DNA of 64,000 nucleotides from Mangrovimonas cancribranchiae (GCF_037126245.1 NZ_CP136925.1:550001-614000), one strand, 5' to 3'; positions 6,393-15,174 are shown, numbered from the stretch's first letter. Notes: a model not told the origin generated them from the sequence alone. Numbers and translations are program-made.

Positions 6393-8747
6393 ATGAGAAA
6401 TTATATTATGAAGCTAGGAGTTGGTGTATTGGTAGCTGTAGGTGGTTTGCAGTTGGCAACAGCCCAAAAAGCTCCACAGTATGGGAAAGCTTCCATAGAT
6501 GAGTTGATCCAGGCGATGACTCCGGAAGAAAAAGCAGCTTTACTAGTAGGTCCTGGAATGCCAGGATACGCAGGTTTGGTACCTTTAGAAGGTGAGCCAG
6601 ATGTACGTGTGTTAGGTGAAGCAGGTGGTAATGATAAAGTAGACAGATTAGCAATTCCTGAAACGGTTTTTGCAGATGGTCCTGCGGGATTACGTATTCA
6701 ACCAAAACGTCAAAACGATCCTAATACCTATTACGCAACAGCGTTTCCTGTTGGGACTGCGTTGGCATCAACCTGGAATACAGATTTAATTGAATCTGTT
6801 GGTGAAGCTATGGGTGAAGAAGTAAAAGAATACGGTGTAGATGTGTTGTTAGCTCCGGCTTTAAACATCCACAGAAACCCATTAAATGGTAGAAACTTTG
6901 AATATTATTCGGAAGATCCTTTGGTGGCTGGTAAAATTGCTAGCGCGTATATTCAAGGGATTCAGTCGAATGATGTGGGTACTTCTATCAAGCACTTTGC
7001 AGCCAACAATCAGGAAACAAACCGTTTGTCTGTCAATGCGCACATCACTGAGCGTGCCATGCGTGAAATCTATTTAAGAGGTTTCGAAATCGCTATTAAA
7101 GAGGCGAAACCATGGACGGTAATGACGGCTTACAATAAATTGAATGGAAAATATGCTTCTGCAAGCAACGATTTATTAACGGCTATTTTAAGAGACGAAT
7201 GGGGATACAAAGGATTGGTAATGACCGATTGGTTTGGTGGATATCCTAGTTTTGAATCTATTTTAGTAGAAGGTACTGTAAGTGATGTTGTTGCGCAAAT
7301 CAATGCGGGTAACGACTTATTAATGCCGGGAACTGAAACACAGCGTGAAGCTTTAGCAAAAGCAATTGCAGACGGAACCGTAAATGAAGAGGCTGTAAAT
7401 ACAAGTTTAAGACGTATTTTAGAATACATCCAAAGAACTCCAACTACTGATAGCTATAAATTCAGCAACAAGCCAGATTTAGAAGCGCATGCAGAAGTAA
7501 CTAGAAAAGCAGCTGCTGAAGGAATGATCTTATTGAAGAATGATGACAATGCGTTACCGTTCACAAACAAATCTGAAACCATTGCTGTTTTTGGTGACCA
7601 TTCGTATAGCTTTATTGCTGGTGGTACTGGTAGTGGCGATGTAAACGAAGCGTATAGCATTTCGTTATTGCAAGGATTAAACAACGCTGGGTATTCAGTA
7701 GATAAAGAACTGCAAGCTTTGTATGAGCCTTTCGTAGAAAAAGCGGTAGAAGACGAAAACAAACGTCGTGAAGAAGTAGGTTTATTGGCCGATAACAAAC
7801 GTTTGCCGGAAATGTTACCAAATGCAGATTTAGTGGCAGCAAAAGCAAAATCTGCTGCTGTAGCGGTAATTACTTTAGGAAGAAATTCAGGAGAACAATT
7901 CGATAGAAAAATCGATGACGATTTCTATTTAGGTCAAGATGAAGTAAAATTGATCAACACCGTTACCAAAGCTTTCCATGCAGAAGGTAAAAAAGTAATT
8001 GTGATTTTGAATATTGGTGGAGTTATTGAAACTGCTTCTTGGAAAGATAAAGTAGATGCTATTTTGCTAGCTTGGCAACCAGGTCAAGAAGGTGGAAATT
8101 CTGTAGCAGATGTATTTAGTGGAGCAACCAACCCAAGTGGGAAACTAACCATGACGTTCCCAATTGACTACAATCACCATGCTTCTGCAGCAAATTGGTT
8201 AGGCGTTCCTGCTGAAAAACCAACCGATGTGTATTACAAAGAAGGTATTTATGTAGGATACCGCTATTTCAATACGTTTGATGTTCAACCATCGTATGAA
8301 TTTGGTTTTGGAGGTTCGTACACTACTTTTGAATATTCAGATGTGAAGTTGAATACCACTACTTTTGAAGACGAAATTAAAGTATCTGTAAAAGTAACCA
8401 ACACTGGTAAAGTAGCAGGTAAAGAGGTTGTTCAAGTATACTTGAGCGCTCCGGCTAATTTGGTTGACAAACCATCTGAAGAATTAAGAGCTTTTGGTAA
8501 AACAAAAACTTTAAAGCCAGGTAAAAGCGAAACCTTGAAATTTACTTTAAAAGCAAAAGATTTAGCTTCGTTTGTAGATGCACAAAGCGCTTGGATTGCA
8601 GAAAAAGGAACTTACACAGTTAAAGTTGGAGCTTCTTCAGAAGACATCAAAACAACTGCAACCTTTACAGTAAACAACAATATTACTGCAGAAAAAGTAA
8701 ACAACACATTTGATTTAGATGTTCAGATGGAGGTCTTAAAGAACTAG
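6393..8747 (+). CDS. Glycoside hydrolase family 3 beta-glucosidase/beta-xylosidase
   Basis: The protein is 784 residues: a signal peptide (about 1-24), the GH3 (alpha/beta)8 domain (about 35-345), the alpha/beta sandwich (about 375-610) and a C-terminal fibronectin type III-like domain (about 665-755). KHF at 200-202 and the nucleophile Asp279 in VMTDW are the expected active-site signatures; the acid/base Glu should lie in the second domain. GH3 enzymes trim beta-linked glucose or xylose from oligosaccharides in the periplasm or outside the cell. Met6 is an alternative start. It is the last gene of the locus and is followed by a strong terminator. Codon use is G/C-richer than downstream genes. 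Confidence 0.92.
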   Translation: MRNYIMKLGVGVLVAVGGLQLATAQKAPQYGKASIDELIQAMTPEEKAALLVGPGMPGYAGLVPLEGEPDVRVLGEAGGNDKVDRLAIPETVFADGPAGLRIQPKRQNDPNTYYATAFPVGTALASTWNTDLIESVGEAMGEEVKEYGVDVLLAPALNIHRNPLNGRNFEYYSEDPLVAGKIASAYIQGIQSNDVGTSIKHFAANNQETNRLSVNAHITERAMREIYLRGFEIAIKEAKPWTVMTAYNKLNGKYASASNDLLTAILRDEWGYKGLVMTDWFGGYPSFESILVEGTVSDVVAQINAGNDLLMPGTETQREALAKAIADGTVNEEAVNTSLRRILEYIQRTPTTDSYKFSNKPDLEAHAEVTRKAAAEGMILLKNDDNALPFTNKSETIAVFGDHSYSFIAGGTGSGDVNEAYSISLLQGLNNAGYSVDKELQALYEPFVEKAVEDENKRREEVGLLADNKRLPEMLPNADLVAAKAKSAAVAVITLGRNSGEQFDRKIDDDFYLGQDEVKLINTVTKAFHAEGKKVIVILNIGGVIETASWKDKVDAILLAWQPGQEGGNSVADVFSGATNPSGKLTMTFPIDYNHHASAANWLGVPAEKPTDVYYKEGIYVGYRYFNTFDVQPSYEFGFGGSYTTFEYSDVKLNTTTFEDEIKVSVKVTNTGKVAGKEVVQVYLSAPANLVDKPSEELRAFGKTKTLKPGKSETLKFTLKAKDLASFVDAQSAWIAEKGTYTVKVGASSEDIKTTATFTVNNNITAEKVNNTFDLDVQMEVLKN

Positions 8748-8765
8748 TCTTAACAATGAAAAAAT

Positions 8766-8798
8766 AAAAAGTCCTGTAGCTGCTACAGGGCTTTTTTT
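8766..8798. terminator. Bidirectional Rho-independent terminator after the GH3 gene
   Basis: A 14-bp stem (aaaaagtcctgtag against its complement with one G-U pair) has a 3-nt loop and T-runs on both strands. It ends the GH3 transcript and would also end any leftward transcript through 8801. Confidence 0.85.
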
Positions 8799-8800
8799 AT

Positions 8801-8895
8801 TTAACGTATTAACTTATTAATTATGTCTTTCCATTTTTCAACAGCTTGTAATTGTCCGTTAAGCATCATTTGGGTTTAGATGTTAATCTAACCAT
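8801..8895 (-). pseudogene. Possible short gene remnant behind the terminator
   Basis: On the minus strand, 22 codons starting with two Met codons at 8869 end in TAA right before the bidirectional terminator. The residues include LQAVEKWKDIINKLI, which looks like an amphipathic C-terminal helix. A second, out-of-frame start at 8895 runs 9 codons and stops. This may be the decayed 3' end of an old leftward gene. No ribosome-binding site is evident and no family is recognised. Confidence 0.25.
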
Positions 8896-8908
8896 ATTAA
8901 TTTTTTTA

Positions 8909-8936
8909 TTGTTAGTAAGAGTTTGTTATATCTTTG
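8909..8936 (+). promoter_or_regulatory. Bacteroidetes-type promoter of the DUF1684 gene
   Basis: A -33 TTG (8909-8911) and a -7 TATCTTTG (8929-8936) are 17 bp apart, the expected spacing. The -7 box covers the TTG codon at 8934, which rules that codon out as the start and favours ATG 8952. Confidence 0.6.
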
Positions 8937-8951
8937 TATAAACCTTTTTTT

Positions 8952-9551
8952 ATGAGATTTATTCTGAGTTTATTTTTAGCTGTTACATTATTTACATGTG
9001 CCCAAGATAAACAACCTTTATTAGGTGATACCGATTGGCAGCGTGAACAAAATGCCGATTTTAAAGATGCTACTAAATCACCTTTGAAATCAAAAGATAG
9101 AAAACACTTTAAAGGACTAGATTTTTTTAAAGTAGACTCTAGTTTTGTGGTACAAGCTAGATTAGAACTCACGCCAGACAGTAAATGGTTTAAAATGAAA
9201 ACAACAACTAACCGCATAAGTGAAGAGCGTGTGTATGGTATTCTACATTTTACTTTAAAAGGAACCTCTTATAAACTTAATGTATATCAAGGTAAAGATT
9301 TAATGACACGCGAAGGGTTTGAAGATTATCTGTTTTTACCGTTTTTAGATAATACCAATGGCGATAGTACTTATGGCGGTGGACGCTACATCGATTTGCG
9401 TATTCCTAAAGATGATACGATTGTTATTGATTTTAATAAAGCTTACAACCCGTATTGCGCCTATAACGAAAAATATTCATGTCCTATTGTTCCTAGGAAA
9501 AATTATCTTGATACCAATATTACAGCAGGTGTAAAAGCCTTTAAAAAATAA
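8952..9551 (+). CDS. DUF1684 domain lipoprotein
   Basis: From ATG 8952 the protein has 199 residues. It has a hydrophobic signal with the lipobox-like TLFTC and then the DUF1684 core, including VYGILHFTLKG, the GGGRYIDLRIP strand and the Cys-containing NPYCAYNEKYSCP motif near the C-terminus. The domain occurs in many bacteria and its function is unknown; the signal places it at the cell envelope. An upstream TTG in frame (8934) lies inside the promoter and is not used. It converges on crcB with only 1 bp between stops. Confidence 0.85.
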   Translation: MRFILSLFLAVTLFTCAQDKQPLLGDTDWQREQNADFKDATKSPLKSKDRKHFKGLDFFKVDSSFVVQARLELTPDSKWFKMKTTTNRISEERVYGILHFTLKGTSYKLNVYQGKDLMTREGFEDYLFLPFLDNTNGDSTYGGGRYIDLRIPKDDTIVIDFNKAYNPYCAYNEKYSCPIVPRKNYLDTNITAGVKAFKK

Positions 9552-9552
9552 T

Positions 9553-9921
9553 TTATTTAGCTAAGTAAATACCAAGAAACACAGCTAAAAAGCCAACAAT
9601 AAAACTAGCTATAGTATAAAACGCAAAACTTGTAAAATCACCCGATTTTAAAAATACATGGTTTTCATAAGCAAATGTTGAAAAGGTGGTGAAACCACCA
9701 CAAAATCCAGTGGCTAATAGTAATGTTTGATTTTGTGATAGAGTATTGTTTTTTGCTGCCAAACCAAGAATAATACCAATAAGTAAACTTCCCAATATAT
9801 TGGCTAAAAAAGTACCATAAGGAATGCCTGTTTGAGAGTTATTAAGATATTTACCCAATAAAAAACGTAATACGCTACCAACACCACCACCTAAAAAAAC
9901 GAATACTAGACTTTTAAGCAT
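9553..9921 (-). CDS. crcB: Fluoride ion exporter CrcB/Fluc
   Basis: A 122-residue protein with four membrane helices, the standard Fluc size. It carries the family motifs GGGVGSVLRF near the start, NILGSLLIG in helix 2 and GFCGGFTTFSTF in helix 3, whose Phe/Thr residues line the fluoride path. Fluc works as an antiparallel dimer that lets fluoride leak out of the cytoplasm; this single gene would form a homodimer. It follows the SRPBCC/GyrI gene by 2 bp and is presumably co-transcribed. No fluoride riboswitch was seen upstream. Confidence 0.93.
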   Translation of the reverse strand: MLKSLVFVFLGGGVGSVLRFLLGKYLNNSQTGIPYGTFLANILGSLLIGIILGLAAKNNTLSQNQTLLLATGFCGGFTTFSTFAYENHVFLKSGDFTSFAFYTIASFIVGFLAVFLGIYLAK

Positions 9922-9923
9922 AC

Positions 9924-10943
9924 TTATTTAATAGCTATAAATAATTCGGTAATCCATTCTGCTGGATTAGGTTCTTTACCAGGATCTGTTACATACGATT
10001 CTACCATAGTATGTTTATCTGCAAACACCAAATTATATTGTTCGACATATGTCATGGTTTTTTCCCAAGCTTCCGATAGGTTATTGTAATCGCCTTTTAA
10101 GGTTGTTTTTACAGCTTTAAACGGTTCTAACTGCCCTGTAAGAATATCGCCTTCAGGAATAATAATTTTTTCGGTAGTAGGAATACAACACGATAAAATA
10201 ACGGTGCCTTGCTCTTCATTCCAATCATGGTATAAGGTAAATGGCATGCCAGCTTGTGAGATGTTGCTGTTAGCGGCGAAAGCCCCTACTTTTGGCATCA
10301 TTTCTGGAATTTTATTTTTAATATCATCTATTCGGCATGAAGCTGTGGTGTAAATATAATAGCCGCCGCCATGTTGTGTTAAGCCATTTACTTTAATACT
10401 GTATTCTTTAAGCTTTGCTGTGGAAATGCTATCTAGTTTTTCTAAGCCGCGCTCAAAATCAGGGCCAATCATTTTATCAAAACCACCCATAAACGCTGCA
10501 TAGCCTTTAAACATAAACGGAATATTGTCGCTATTCATTTTCCAAGTAACTTGTGTTTGGCCATCTTCTGTAGGTGTGAACTTCCAAGTTATTTTAGAAG
10601 GTGTATAATCGGCAAATTGAAGTTCTTGTTCAATATCAGAAAACTCTCTAGCACCAATAGTTTTCATGTTTCCAGCACCATCTTTATCTTTCCAAGAATA
10701 TGCCCCATCAACACCTTTTGTTTTTTCAGCATAGGTTAACTTAGTTGTCGGATCTTTTTCTAACCAAGGCGACCAAGCTTCCCAGTTTTTAAAGTCAATA
10801 ATCTGATTATAAATTACCTTAGCAGGTGCTTTTATCGTTCTAGTCCTTTTTACTTCAAACTCATTAGGTTGTACAGCAATATAAATTGCCATACCTATAA
10901 TGGCTATTAAGATTATAAAGAGTAGATATTTTAAAAATTTCAT
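9924..10943 (-). CDS. SRPBCC (START-like) protein with C-terminal GyrI-like domain
   Basis: The protein is 339 residues. One N-terminal membrane anchor (about 5-25) is followed by a START/polyketide-cyclase-like domain (about 32-180, with WEAWSPWLEKDP). The C-terminal part (about 185-335) resembles the GyrI/AraC effector-binding fold, usually a small-molecule pocket. Anchored two-domain versions are common in Bacteroidetes and their ligands are unknown. A -7 element lies 21 bp upstream, and crcB follows in the same operon. It is divergent from the M49 peptidase gene with a 91-bp shared promoter region. Confidence 0.8.
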   Translation of the reverse strand: MKFLKYLLFIILIAIIGMAIYIAVQPNEFEVKRTRTIKAPAKVIYNQIIDFKNWEAWSPWLEKDPTTKLTYAEKTKGVDGAYSWKDKDGAGNMKTIGAREFSDIEQELQFADYTPSKITWKFTPTEDGQTQVTWKMNSDNIPFMFKGYAAFMGGFDKMIGPDFERGLEKLDSISTAKLKEYSIKVNGLTQHGGGYYIYTTASCRIDDIKNKIPEMMPKVGAFAANSNISQAGMPFTLYHDWNEEQGTVILSCCIPTTEKIIIPEGDILTGQLEPFKAVKTTLKGDYNNLSEAWEKTMTYVEQYNLVFADKHTMVESYVTDPGKEPNPAEWITELFIAIK

Positions 10944-10963
10944 AAAGTTGTTAATTAGTTACT

Positions 10964-10971
10964 CAAAGATA
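10964..10971 (-). promoter_or_regulatory. -7 element for the SRPBCC-crcB operon
   Basis: The minus-strand sequence TATCTTTG matches TAnnTTTG, 20 bases upstream of the ATG at 10943. Confidence 0.5.
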
Positions 10972-11000
10972 ATCAATTTTAGCAATGTTGTTATATTGTT

Positions 11001-11008
11001 TACATTTG
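11001..11008 (+). promoter_or_regulatory. -7 element for the M49 peptidase gene
   Basis: TACATTTG matches the consensus, 26 bases upstream of ATG 11035. It is divergent from the SRPBCC promoter 30 bp away. Confidence 0.5.
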
Positions 11009-11034
11009 TAGGAATAACATAAAATCACTAATTA

Positions 11035-13077
11035 ATGAAATTTAAATCGATATTACCAGTAGCCTTGTTGGTTATTATGGCTTTTTCGTGCAAAGAAGAG
11101 GCGTCGCAACCCGAAGTTGTAGAAACCAAACCTGTTGAAGTCGCTCAAGAATTTGACTATACGGTTGAACAGTTTGCCGATATTAAAGTATTAAGATATC
11201 AAATTCCAGGATGGGAAAACCTTACTTTAAAAGAACAAAAGCTTGTCTATTATTTAACGCAAGCGGGATTAGCTGGGAGAGATATTATTTGGGATCAAAA
11301 CTACCGTCATAACCTTAAAATACGTGAAGCTTTAGAGCAAGTTTACACACAATATCAAGGTGATAAAACAACTGATGATTGGAAAGCGTTTGAAGTTTAT
11401 TTAAAGCGTGTATGGTTTAGTAATGGTATTCACCATCATTATTCTAACACAAAATTAAAACCAGAATTTTCTTCAGAGTATTTAACCACATTATTAACAG
11501 AAACAAGTACCACTTTAGAAGGCGAAGCTTTTGAGGTTATTTTTAATGATAATGATACTAAGAAGGTTAATAAGGCAAAAAACATTGATAATGTTGCTAT
11601 GTCTGCAACCAATTTTTATGGTCCAGATGTTACAAACGCCGATGTTGAAGCGTTTTATGCTAAGAAAACATCGCCAAATCCAGAAAAGCCATTATCGTTT
11701 GGGTTAAACTCCCAACTAGTTAAAGAGGATGGCGAACTAAAAGAGCGCATCTATAAATCGGATGGTTTATATGGTTCGGCTATTGATGAAATAGTATCGT
11801 GGTTAGAAAAAGCAAAATCTGTTGCCGAAAATAAAGCACAAGCCGATGCCCTTGCACTATTAATTACTTATTATAAAACAGGCGATTTACAAACTTGGGA
11901 CGACTATAACGTAGCTTGGACAGCTGCTACCGAAGGAAATGTAGACTACATTAATAGTTTTATTGAAGTTTATAACGATCCATTAGGGTATAGGGGGTCT
12001 TATGAGACTATCGTTCAAATTAAAGATTTTGATATGTCTGAAAAAATGGCGGTTTTATCTGAAAACGCCCAATGGTTTGAAGATAATTCTCCATTAATGG
12101 AAGACCATAAAAAGAAAAACGTTGTTGGTGTTACATACAAAGTTGTTAACGTTGCTGGCGAAGCTGGAGACGCTTCTCCAAGTACCCCAATAGGCGTAAA
12201 CTTACCAAATGCTAATTGGATTCGTGCGGCTGTAGGAAGTAAATCGGTATCCTTAGGGAATATTATTAATGCCTACAACAACGCAGGTGGTTCTGGTCGC
12301 TTAAAAGAATTTGCCCATGATGAAGATGAAATTCAATTAGAAGATACTTACGGACAATTAGCCGATAAATTGCATACCGCTTTACACGAAGTTATTGGTC
12401 ATGCTTCAGGACAATTAAATCCAGGTGTAGGCGAAACGAAAGAAACCTTAAAAAATTACGCATCAACTTTAGAAGAAGGACGAGCCGATTTAGTTGGATT
12501 ATACTATTTATATACTCCAAAGCTACAAGAGTTAGGATTGGTAGACGATTGGAAGTCCGTGGGTAAAGCAGCTTACGATGGTTATATTAGAAATGGTTTA
12601 ATGACCCAATTAATTCGTTTAGAATTAGGAGACGATGTAGAAGAGGCACATATGAGAAATCGCCAATGGGTTAGTGCTTGGGTATTTGAAAAAGGACAAG
12701 CCGATAATATTATTGAAAAAGTAACTCGCGATGGTAAGACTTACTTTAATATTAATGATTATGATAAACTTCACGAATTGTTTGGTCAACTATTACGAGA
12801 AACACAACGTATCAAATCTGAAGGTGATTTTGAAGCGGTGCAAGCTTTAGTGGAAGGTTATGGTGTAAAAGTAGATCAAGATATTCATAGTGAAGTATTA
12901 GAACGAAATAAACAGTTTACATCGGCACCTTATAGCGGATTTGTAAATCCTGTATTAGTGCCAGAAACTAATGATGCTGGAGATATTATAAGTATAAAAG
13001 TAACGCAACCAGCAGGTTTCCCTGAGCAAATGCTAGACTACAGTAAAAACCACAGTTTTTTACCAACAGTTAATTAG
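11035..13077 (+). CDS. M49 family metallopeptidase (dipeptidyl-peptidase III-like) lipoprotein
   Basis: The protein is 680 residues with a lipoprotein signal (AFSC, acylated Cys near 19). The zinc site is H451-E-V-I-G-H456, the six-residue HExxxH form peculiar to family M49, with the third ligand in E480-E-G-R-A-D485. Typical DPP III has HELLGH and EExR-A/E; here the two middle Leu are Val and Ile. DPP III removes dipeptides from peptide N-termini; in Bacteroidetes these envelope-bound versions probably process peptides in the periplasm. It is a single-gene unit with its own -7 element and a strong terminator. Some pipelines mislabel this family as dihydrofolate reductase. Confidence 0.88.
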   Translation: MKFKSILPVALLVIMAFSCKEEASQPEVVETKPVEVAQEFDYTVEQFADIKVLRYQIPGWENLTLKEQKLVYYLTQAGLAGRDIIWDQNYRHNLKIREALEQVYTQYQGDKTTDDWKAFEVYLKRVWFSNGIHHHYSNTKLKPEFSSEYLTTLLTETSTTLEGEAFEVIFNDNDTKKVNKAKNIDNVAMSATNFYGPDVTNADVEAFYAKKTSPNPEKPLSFGLNSQLVKEDGELKERIYKSDGLYGSAIDEIVSWLEKAKSVAENKAQADALALLITYYKTGDLQTWDDYNVAWTAATEGNVDYINSFIEVYNDPLGYRGSYETIVQIKDFDMSEKMAVLSENAQWFEDNSPLMEDHKKKNVVGVTYKVVNVAGEAGDASPSTPIGVNLPNANWIRAAVGSKSVSLGNIINAYNNAGGSGRLKEFAHDEDEIQLEDTYGQLADKLHTALHEVIGHASGQLNPGVGETKETLKNYASTLEEGRADLVGLYYLYTPKLQELGLVDDWKSVGKAAYDGYIRNGLMTQLIRLELGDDVEEAHMRNRQWVSAWVFEKGQADNIIEKVTRDGKTYFNINDYDKLHELFGQLLRETQRIKSEGDFEAVQALVEGYGVKVDQDIHSEVLERNKQFTSAPYSGFVNPVLVPETNDAGDIISIKVTQPAGFPEQMLDYSKNHSFLPTVN

Positions 13078-13099
13078 AAATAGTTGTTATACAAAATAG

Positions 13100-13133
13100 A
13101 AAAGCAGCGAATTTACAAATTCGCTGCTTTTTT
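13100..13133 (+). terminator. Rho-independent terminator after the M49 gene
   Basis: A perfect 15-bp stem built around gcagcgaattt, with a 2-nt loop, is followed by T6. Confidence 0.85.
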
Positions 13134-13221
13134 GTTTAGGGTTACTAAATAAACCATAGGAGTTTATTTATAAGTTCTATAATAAGAAACCCTAAAAATA
13201 CTTTTATAACATGGTAATTTC

Positions 13222-13240
13222 AATACTCAATTTGAGTATT
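13222..13240. repeat. 19-bp palindrome
   Basis: AATACTCAA and its exact complement are separated by one base. It lies downstream of the small membrane-protein gene and could be a protein-binding site; nothing further supports a role. Confidence 0.3.
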
Positions 13241-13263
13241 TCATTAAAAAAATGTCGTAAACA

Positions 13264-13449
13264 CTACATGAAGATAAATTTTATAGTCGCAATAAAGGCA
13301 ATAAAAGCAATAAATGCTATAAGTACCCAAACGGTTCCTGTGTAATACTTACGGTGTAGTTTTAAATCTTTACGGTAGGTAAAGGCAATAACAATTACAA
13401 AGGCTATAAAAAAAAGGATTCCAAATGTCCATTGACCGTTCGAGAACAT
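13264..13449 (-). CDS. Small two-helix membrane protein
   Basis: A 61-residue protein with two hydrophobic helices (about 8-24 and 38-60) joined by a basic loop (YRKDLKLHRKYY). Small proteins of this layout recur in Flavobacteriaceae without a known function. The second helix contains an in-frame IAF repeat (VLIAFIAFIAFIA) encoded by a short tandem DNA repeat. A -7 element is present upstream at 13469-13476, so it is probably a real monocistronic gene. Confidence 0.65.
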   Translation of the reverse strand: MFSNGQWTFGILFFIAFVIVIAFTYRKDLKLHRKYYTGTVWVLIAFIAFIAFIATIKFIFM

Positions 13450-13468
13450 AACGTATGTATTTTAAGTG

Positions 13469-13476
13469 CAAAAATA
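13469..13476 (-). promoter_or_regulatory. -7 element for the small membrane protein gene
   Basis: On the minus strand TATTTTTG matches TAnnTTTG, 19 bases upstream of ATG 13449. Confidence 0.45.
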
Positions 13477-13603
13477 ATTAAACGCTTTCGAAAAAAAGCA
13501 AAAAATTCCGTTAAACTGTATGAGTATGATAAATTTTATGGTATTCATATGACACTTAATGAATTAATTCTATTTTCGATTTAAAATAAAAAGAGATATC
13601 ATC

Positions 13604-13990
13604 ATGAAAGATAAAATTAATGCTGTTAAAGCTTTTCACACCGCTTTTAAAATTGGGTATCGCGACACCCCAAAAGCTAATTTAGGCACCGATAAAAATA
13701 TGCTTCGTTATAAATTAATGCGAGAAGAAAACGAAGAATATCTAGATGCTGCAAATGATAATGATTTAGTAGAAGTGGCTGATGCCCTGGGCGATATGCT
13801 TTATATTTTATGTGGAACTATTATAGAACATGGTTTACAGCATAAAATAGAAGAAGTATTTGAAGAAATTCAACGTAGTAACATGAGTAAGTTAGATGAA
13901 GATGGCGAGCCTATTTACAGAGAAGATGGTAAAGTGCTTAAAGGCCCAAATTATTTTAAACCAAATATTGCACGTATTCTTGAAGATTAA
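13604..13990 (+). CDS. MazG-like nucleoside triphosphate pyrophosphohydrolase
   Basis: The protein is 128 residues, all-helical, with the MazG/PRA-PH metal-binding pattern: acidic residues in REENEEYLDA (about 40-49) and EVADALGD (about 57-64). These enzymes cleave (d)NTPs or phosphoribosyl-ATP to the monophosphate and pyrophosphate using Mg. The single-domain length and lack of HisI fusion favour a house-cleaning NTPase over HisE. It is monocistronic and converges on ilvE with a shared bidirectional terminator. Confidence 0.8.
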   Translation: MKDKINAVKAFHTAFKIGYRDTPKANLGTDKNMLRYKLMREENEEYLDAANDNDLVEVADALGDMLYILCGTIIEHGLQHKIEEVFEEIQRSNMSKLDEDGEPIYREDGKVLKGPNYFKPNIARILED

Positions 13991-14024
13991 AAAAAACGGG
14001 AGCTTGATTAAGTTCCCGTTTTTT
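13991..14024. terminator. Bidirectional terminator between the MazG-like gene and ilvE
   Basis: A 15-bp stem (aaaaaacgggagctt against its complement with one G-U pair) has a 4-nt loop. A-runs and T-runs at the two sides serve both converging genes. Confidence 0.85.
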
Positions 14025-14027
14025 GTT

Positions 14028-15098
14028 TTAGTCTATTTTAGCTCTCCAATTAAATGGATCTTCAGAGCGGTTGTACTGAATATCGGTAATTAGTGTTTTA
14101 AGTTTACTAGCATAACTATCGTCAAGTTCTGGTAAGGTGTAATCTTTGTTTTTGTAACCAAAACCAGAAATCGGAGAAATAACAGCAGCTGTACCAGATC
14201 CAAACATTTCTTTAAGACTTCCATTTTTGGCAGCTTCAACAATTTCTTTAACAGAGATTCTTCTAACATTTACATCAATACCTTCTTTTTTAGCTATTTC
14301 AAGAATACTCTTTCTTGTAATTCCATCAAGAATTCTGTCACTAGTTGGCGCTGTGATTAAGGTGTCGTTAATTCTAACAAAAATGTTCATTGCACCAGCT
14401 TCTTCAATATACTCGTGCGTTGTGTCGTCGGTCCAAATAACCTGATTATATCCCTTATCTATGGCTAATTGTGTTGGATAAAACTGCCCCGCATAATTTC
14501 CACCAGCTTTAGCATACCCAACGCCACCATTTGCAGAGCGTGAATATTTTTCTTCTATAGCCACGGTAACTTTTCCAGAAAAGTAAGCTCCCGAAGGTGC
14601 TGTAGCAATAATAAAAATATACTCGTTAGCAGGAGAGGCATGAAACCCATTTCCAGAAGCAAAAACAAAAGGTCTTATATATAAGGCACTTCCAGAAGTT
14701 GTAGGAATCCAGTCTTGATCTACTTTTAAAAGTTTTTTTAAACCTTCCATAAAGTAGGATTCAGGAATTTCAGGAATGGCCAAACGCTTAGATGAAATGT
14801 TTAAACGCTTGCAGTTTTCTAGAGGCCTAAATAAATAAATATCATTGTTACTATCCTTATAGGCTTTCATACCTTCAAAAACAGATTGGCCATAATGAAA
14901 AATTTTAGCCGAAGGGTCTAAAGTAATGGGTTGGTAAGGCACAACTTCAGGAATACTCCAAGAACCCTCTTTATAGCGCGAGATTAACATGTGGTCCGAA
15001 AAAACCTTGCCAAATGGTAAATTATTAAAATCAGTATCTTTTAATTTTGAGTTTTGAGTTTTTTCAACTGTAATATCTTGCTCTGAAATTGTTGTCAT
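14028..15098 (-). CDS. ilvE: Branched-chain amino acid aminotransferase
   Basis: A 356-residue fold-type IV PLP enzyme of the long (BCAT class II) group. The PLP-binding Lys197 is in GYAKAGGNYAG, and the substrate/cofactor segments FHYGQSVFEGMKAY (67-80) and ALYIRPFVFASG (138-149) are present. It moves the amino group between Leu, Ile or Val and 2-oxoglutarate (EC 2.6.1.42), the last step of branched-chain amino acid synthesis or the first of breakdown. It is monocistronic, with a -7 element 22 bases upstream. Confidence 0.95.
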   Translation of the reverse strand: MTTISEQDITVEKTQNSKLKDTDFNNLPFGKVFSDHMLISRYKEGSWSIPEVVPYQPITLDPSAKIFHYGQSVFEGMKAYKDSNNDIYLFRPLENCKRLNISSKRLAIPEIPESYFMEGLKKLLKVDQDWIPTTSGSALYIRPFVFASGNGFHASPANEYIFIIATAPSGAYFSGKVTVAIEEKYSRSANGGVGYAKAGGNYAGQFYPTQLAIDKGYNQVIWTDDTTHEYIEEAGAMNIFVRINDTLITAPTSDRILDGITRKSILEIAKKEGIDVNVRRISVKEIVEAAKNGSLKEMFGSGTAAVISPISGFGYKNKDYTLPELDDSYASKLKTLITDIQYNRSEDPFNWRAKID

Positions 15099-15119
15099 AT
15101 CTTACCTATTTTATGTACG

Positions 15120-15127
15120 CAAAAGTA
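15120..15127 (-). promoter_or_regulatory. -7 element of ilvE
   Basis: On the minus strand TACTTTTG matches TAnnTTTG, 21 bases upstream of the ATG. Confidence 0.5.
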
Positions 15128-15174
15128 CTGAATTTAACCCTTATAAAAAATATAATGTTTCTTTAAAAAAGCTG

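Noticed and set aside
7454-7848. Minus-strand frames of up to 114 codons inside the GH3 gene
   Set aside because: They are antisense to a complete GH3 enzyme, have no promoter or ribosome-binding site and no recognisable motif.
9922-11034. Fluoride riboswitch upstream of the crcB operon
   Set aside because: The 5' region before the SRPBCC gene is only about 20 bases after the predicted -7 box, and the 2-bp gap before crcB leaves no room for an aptamer.
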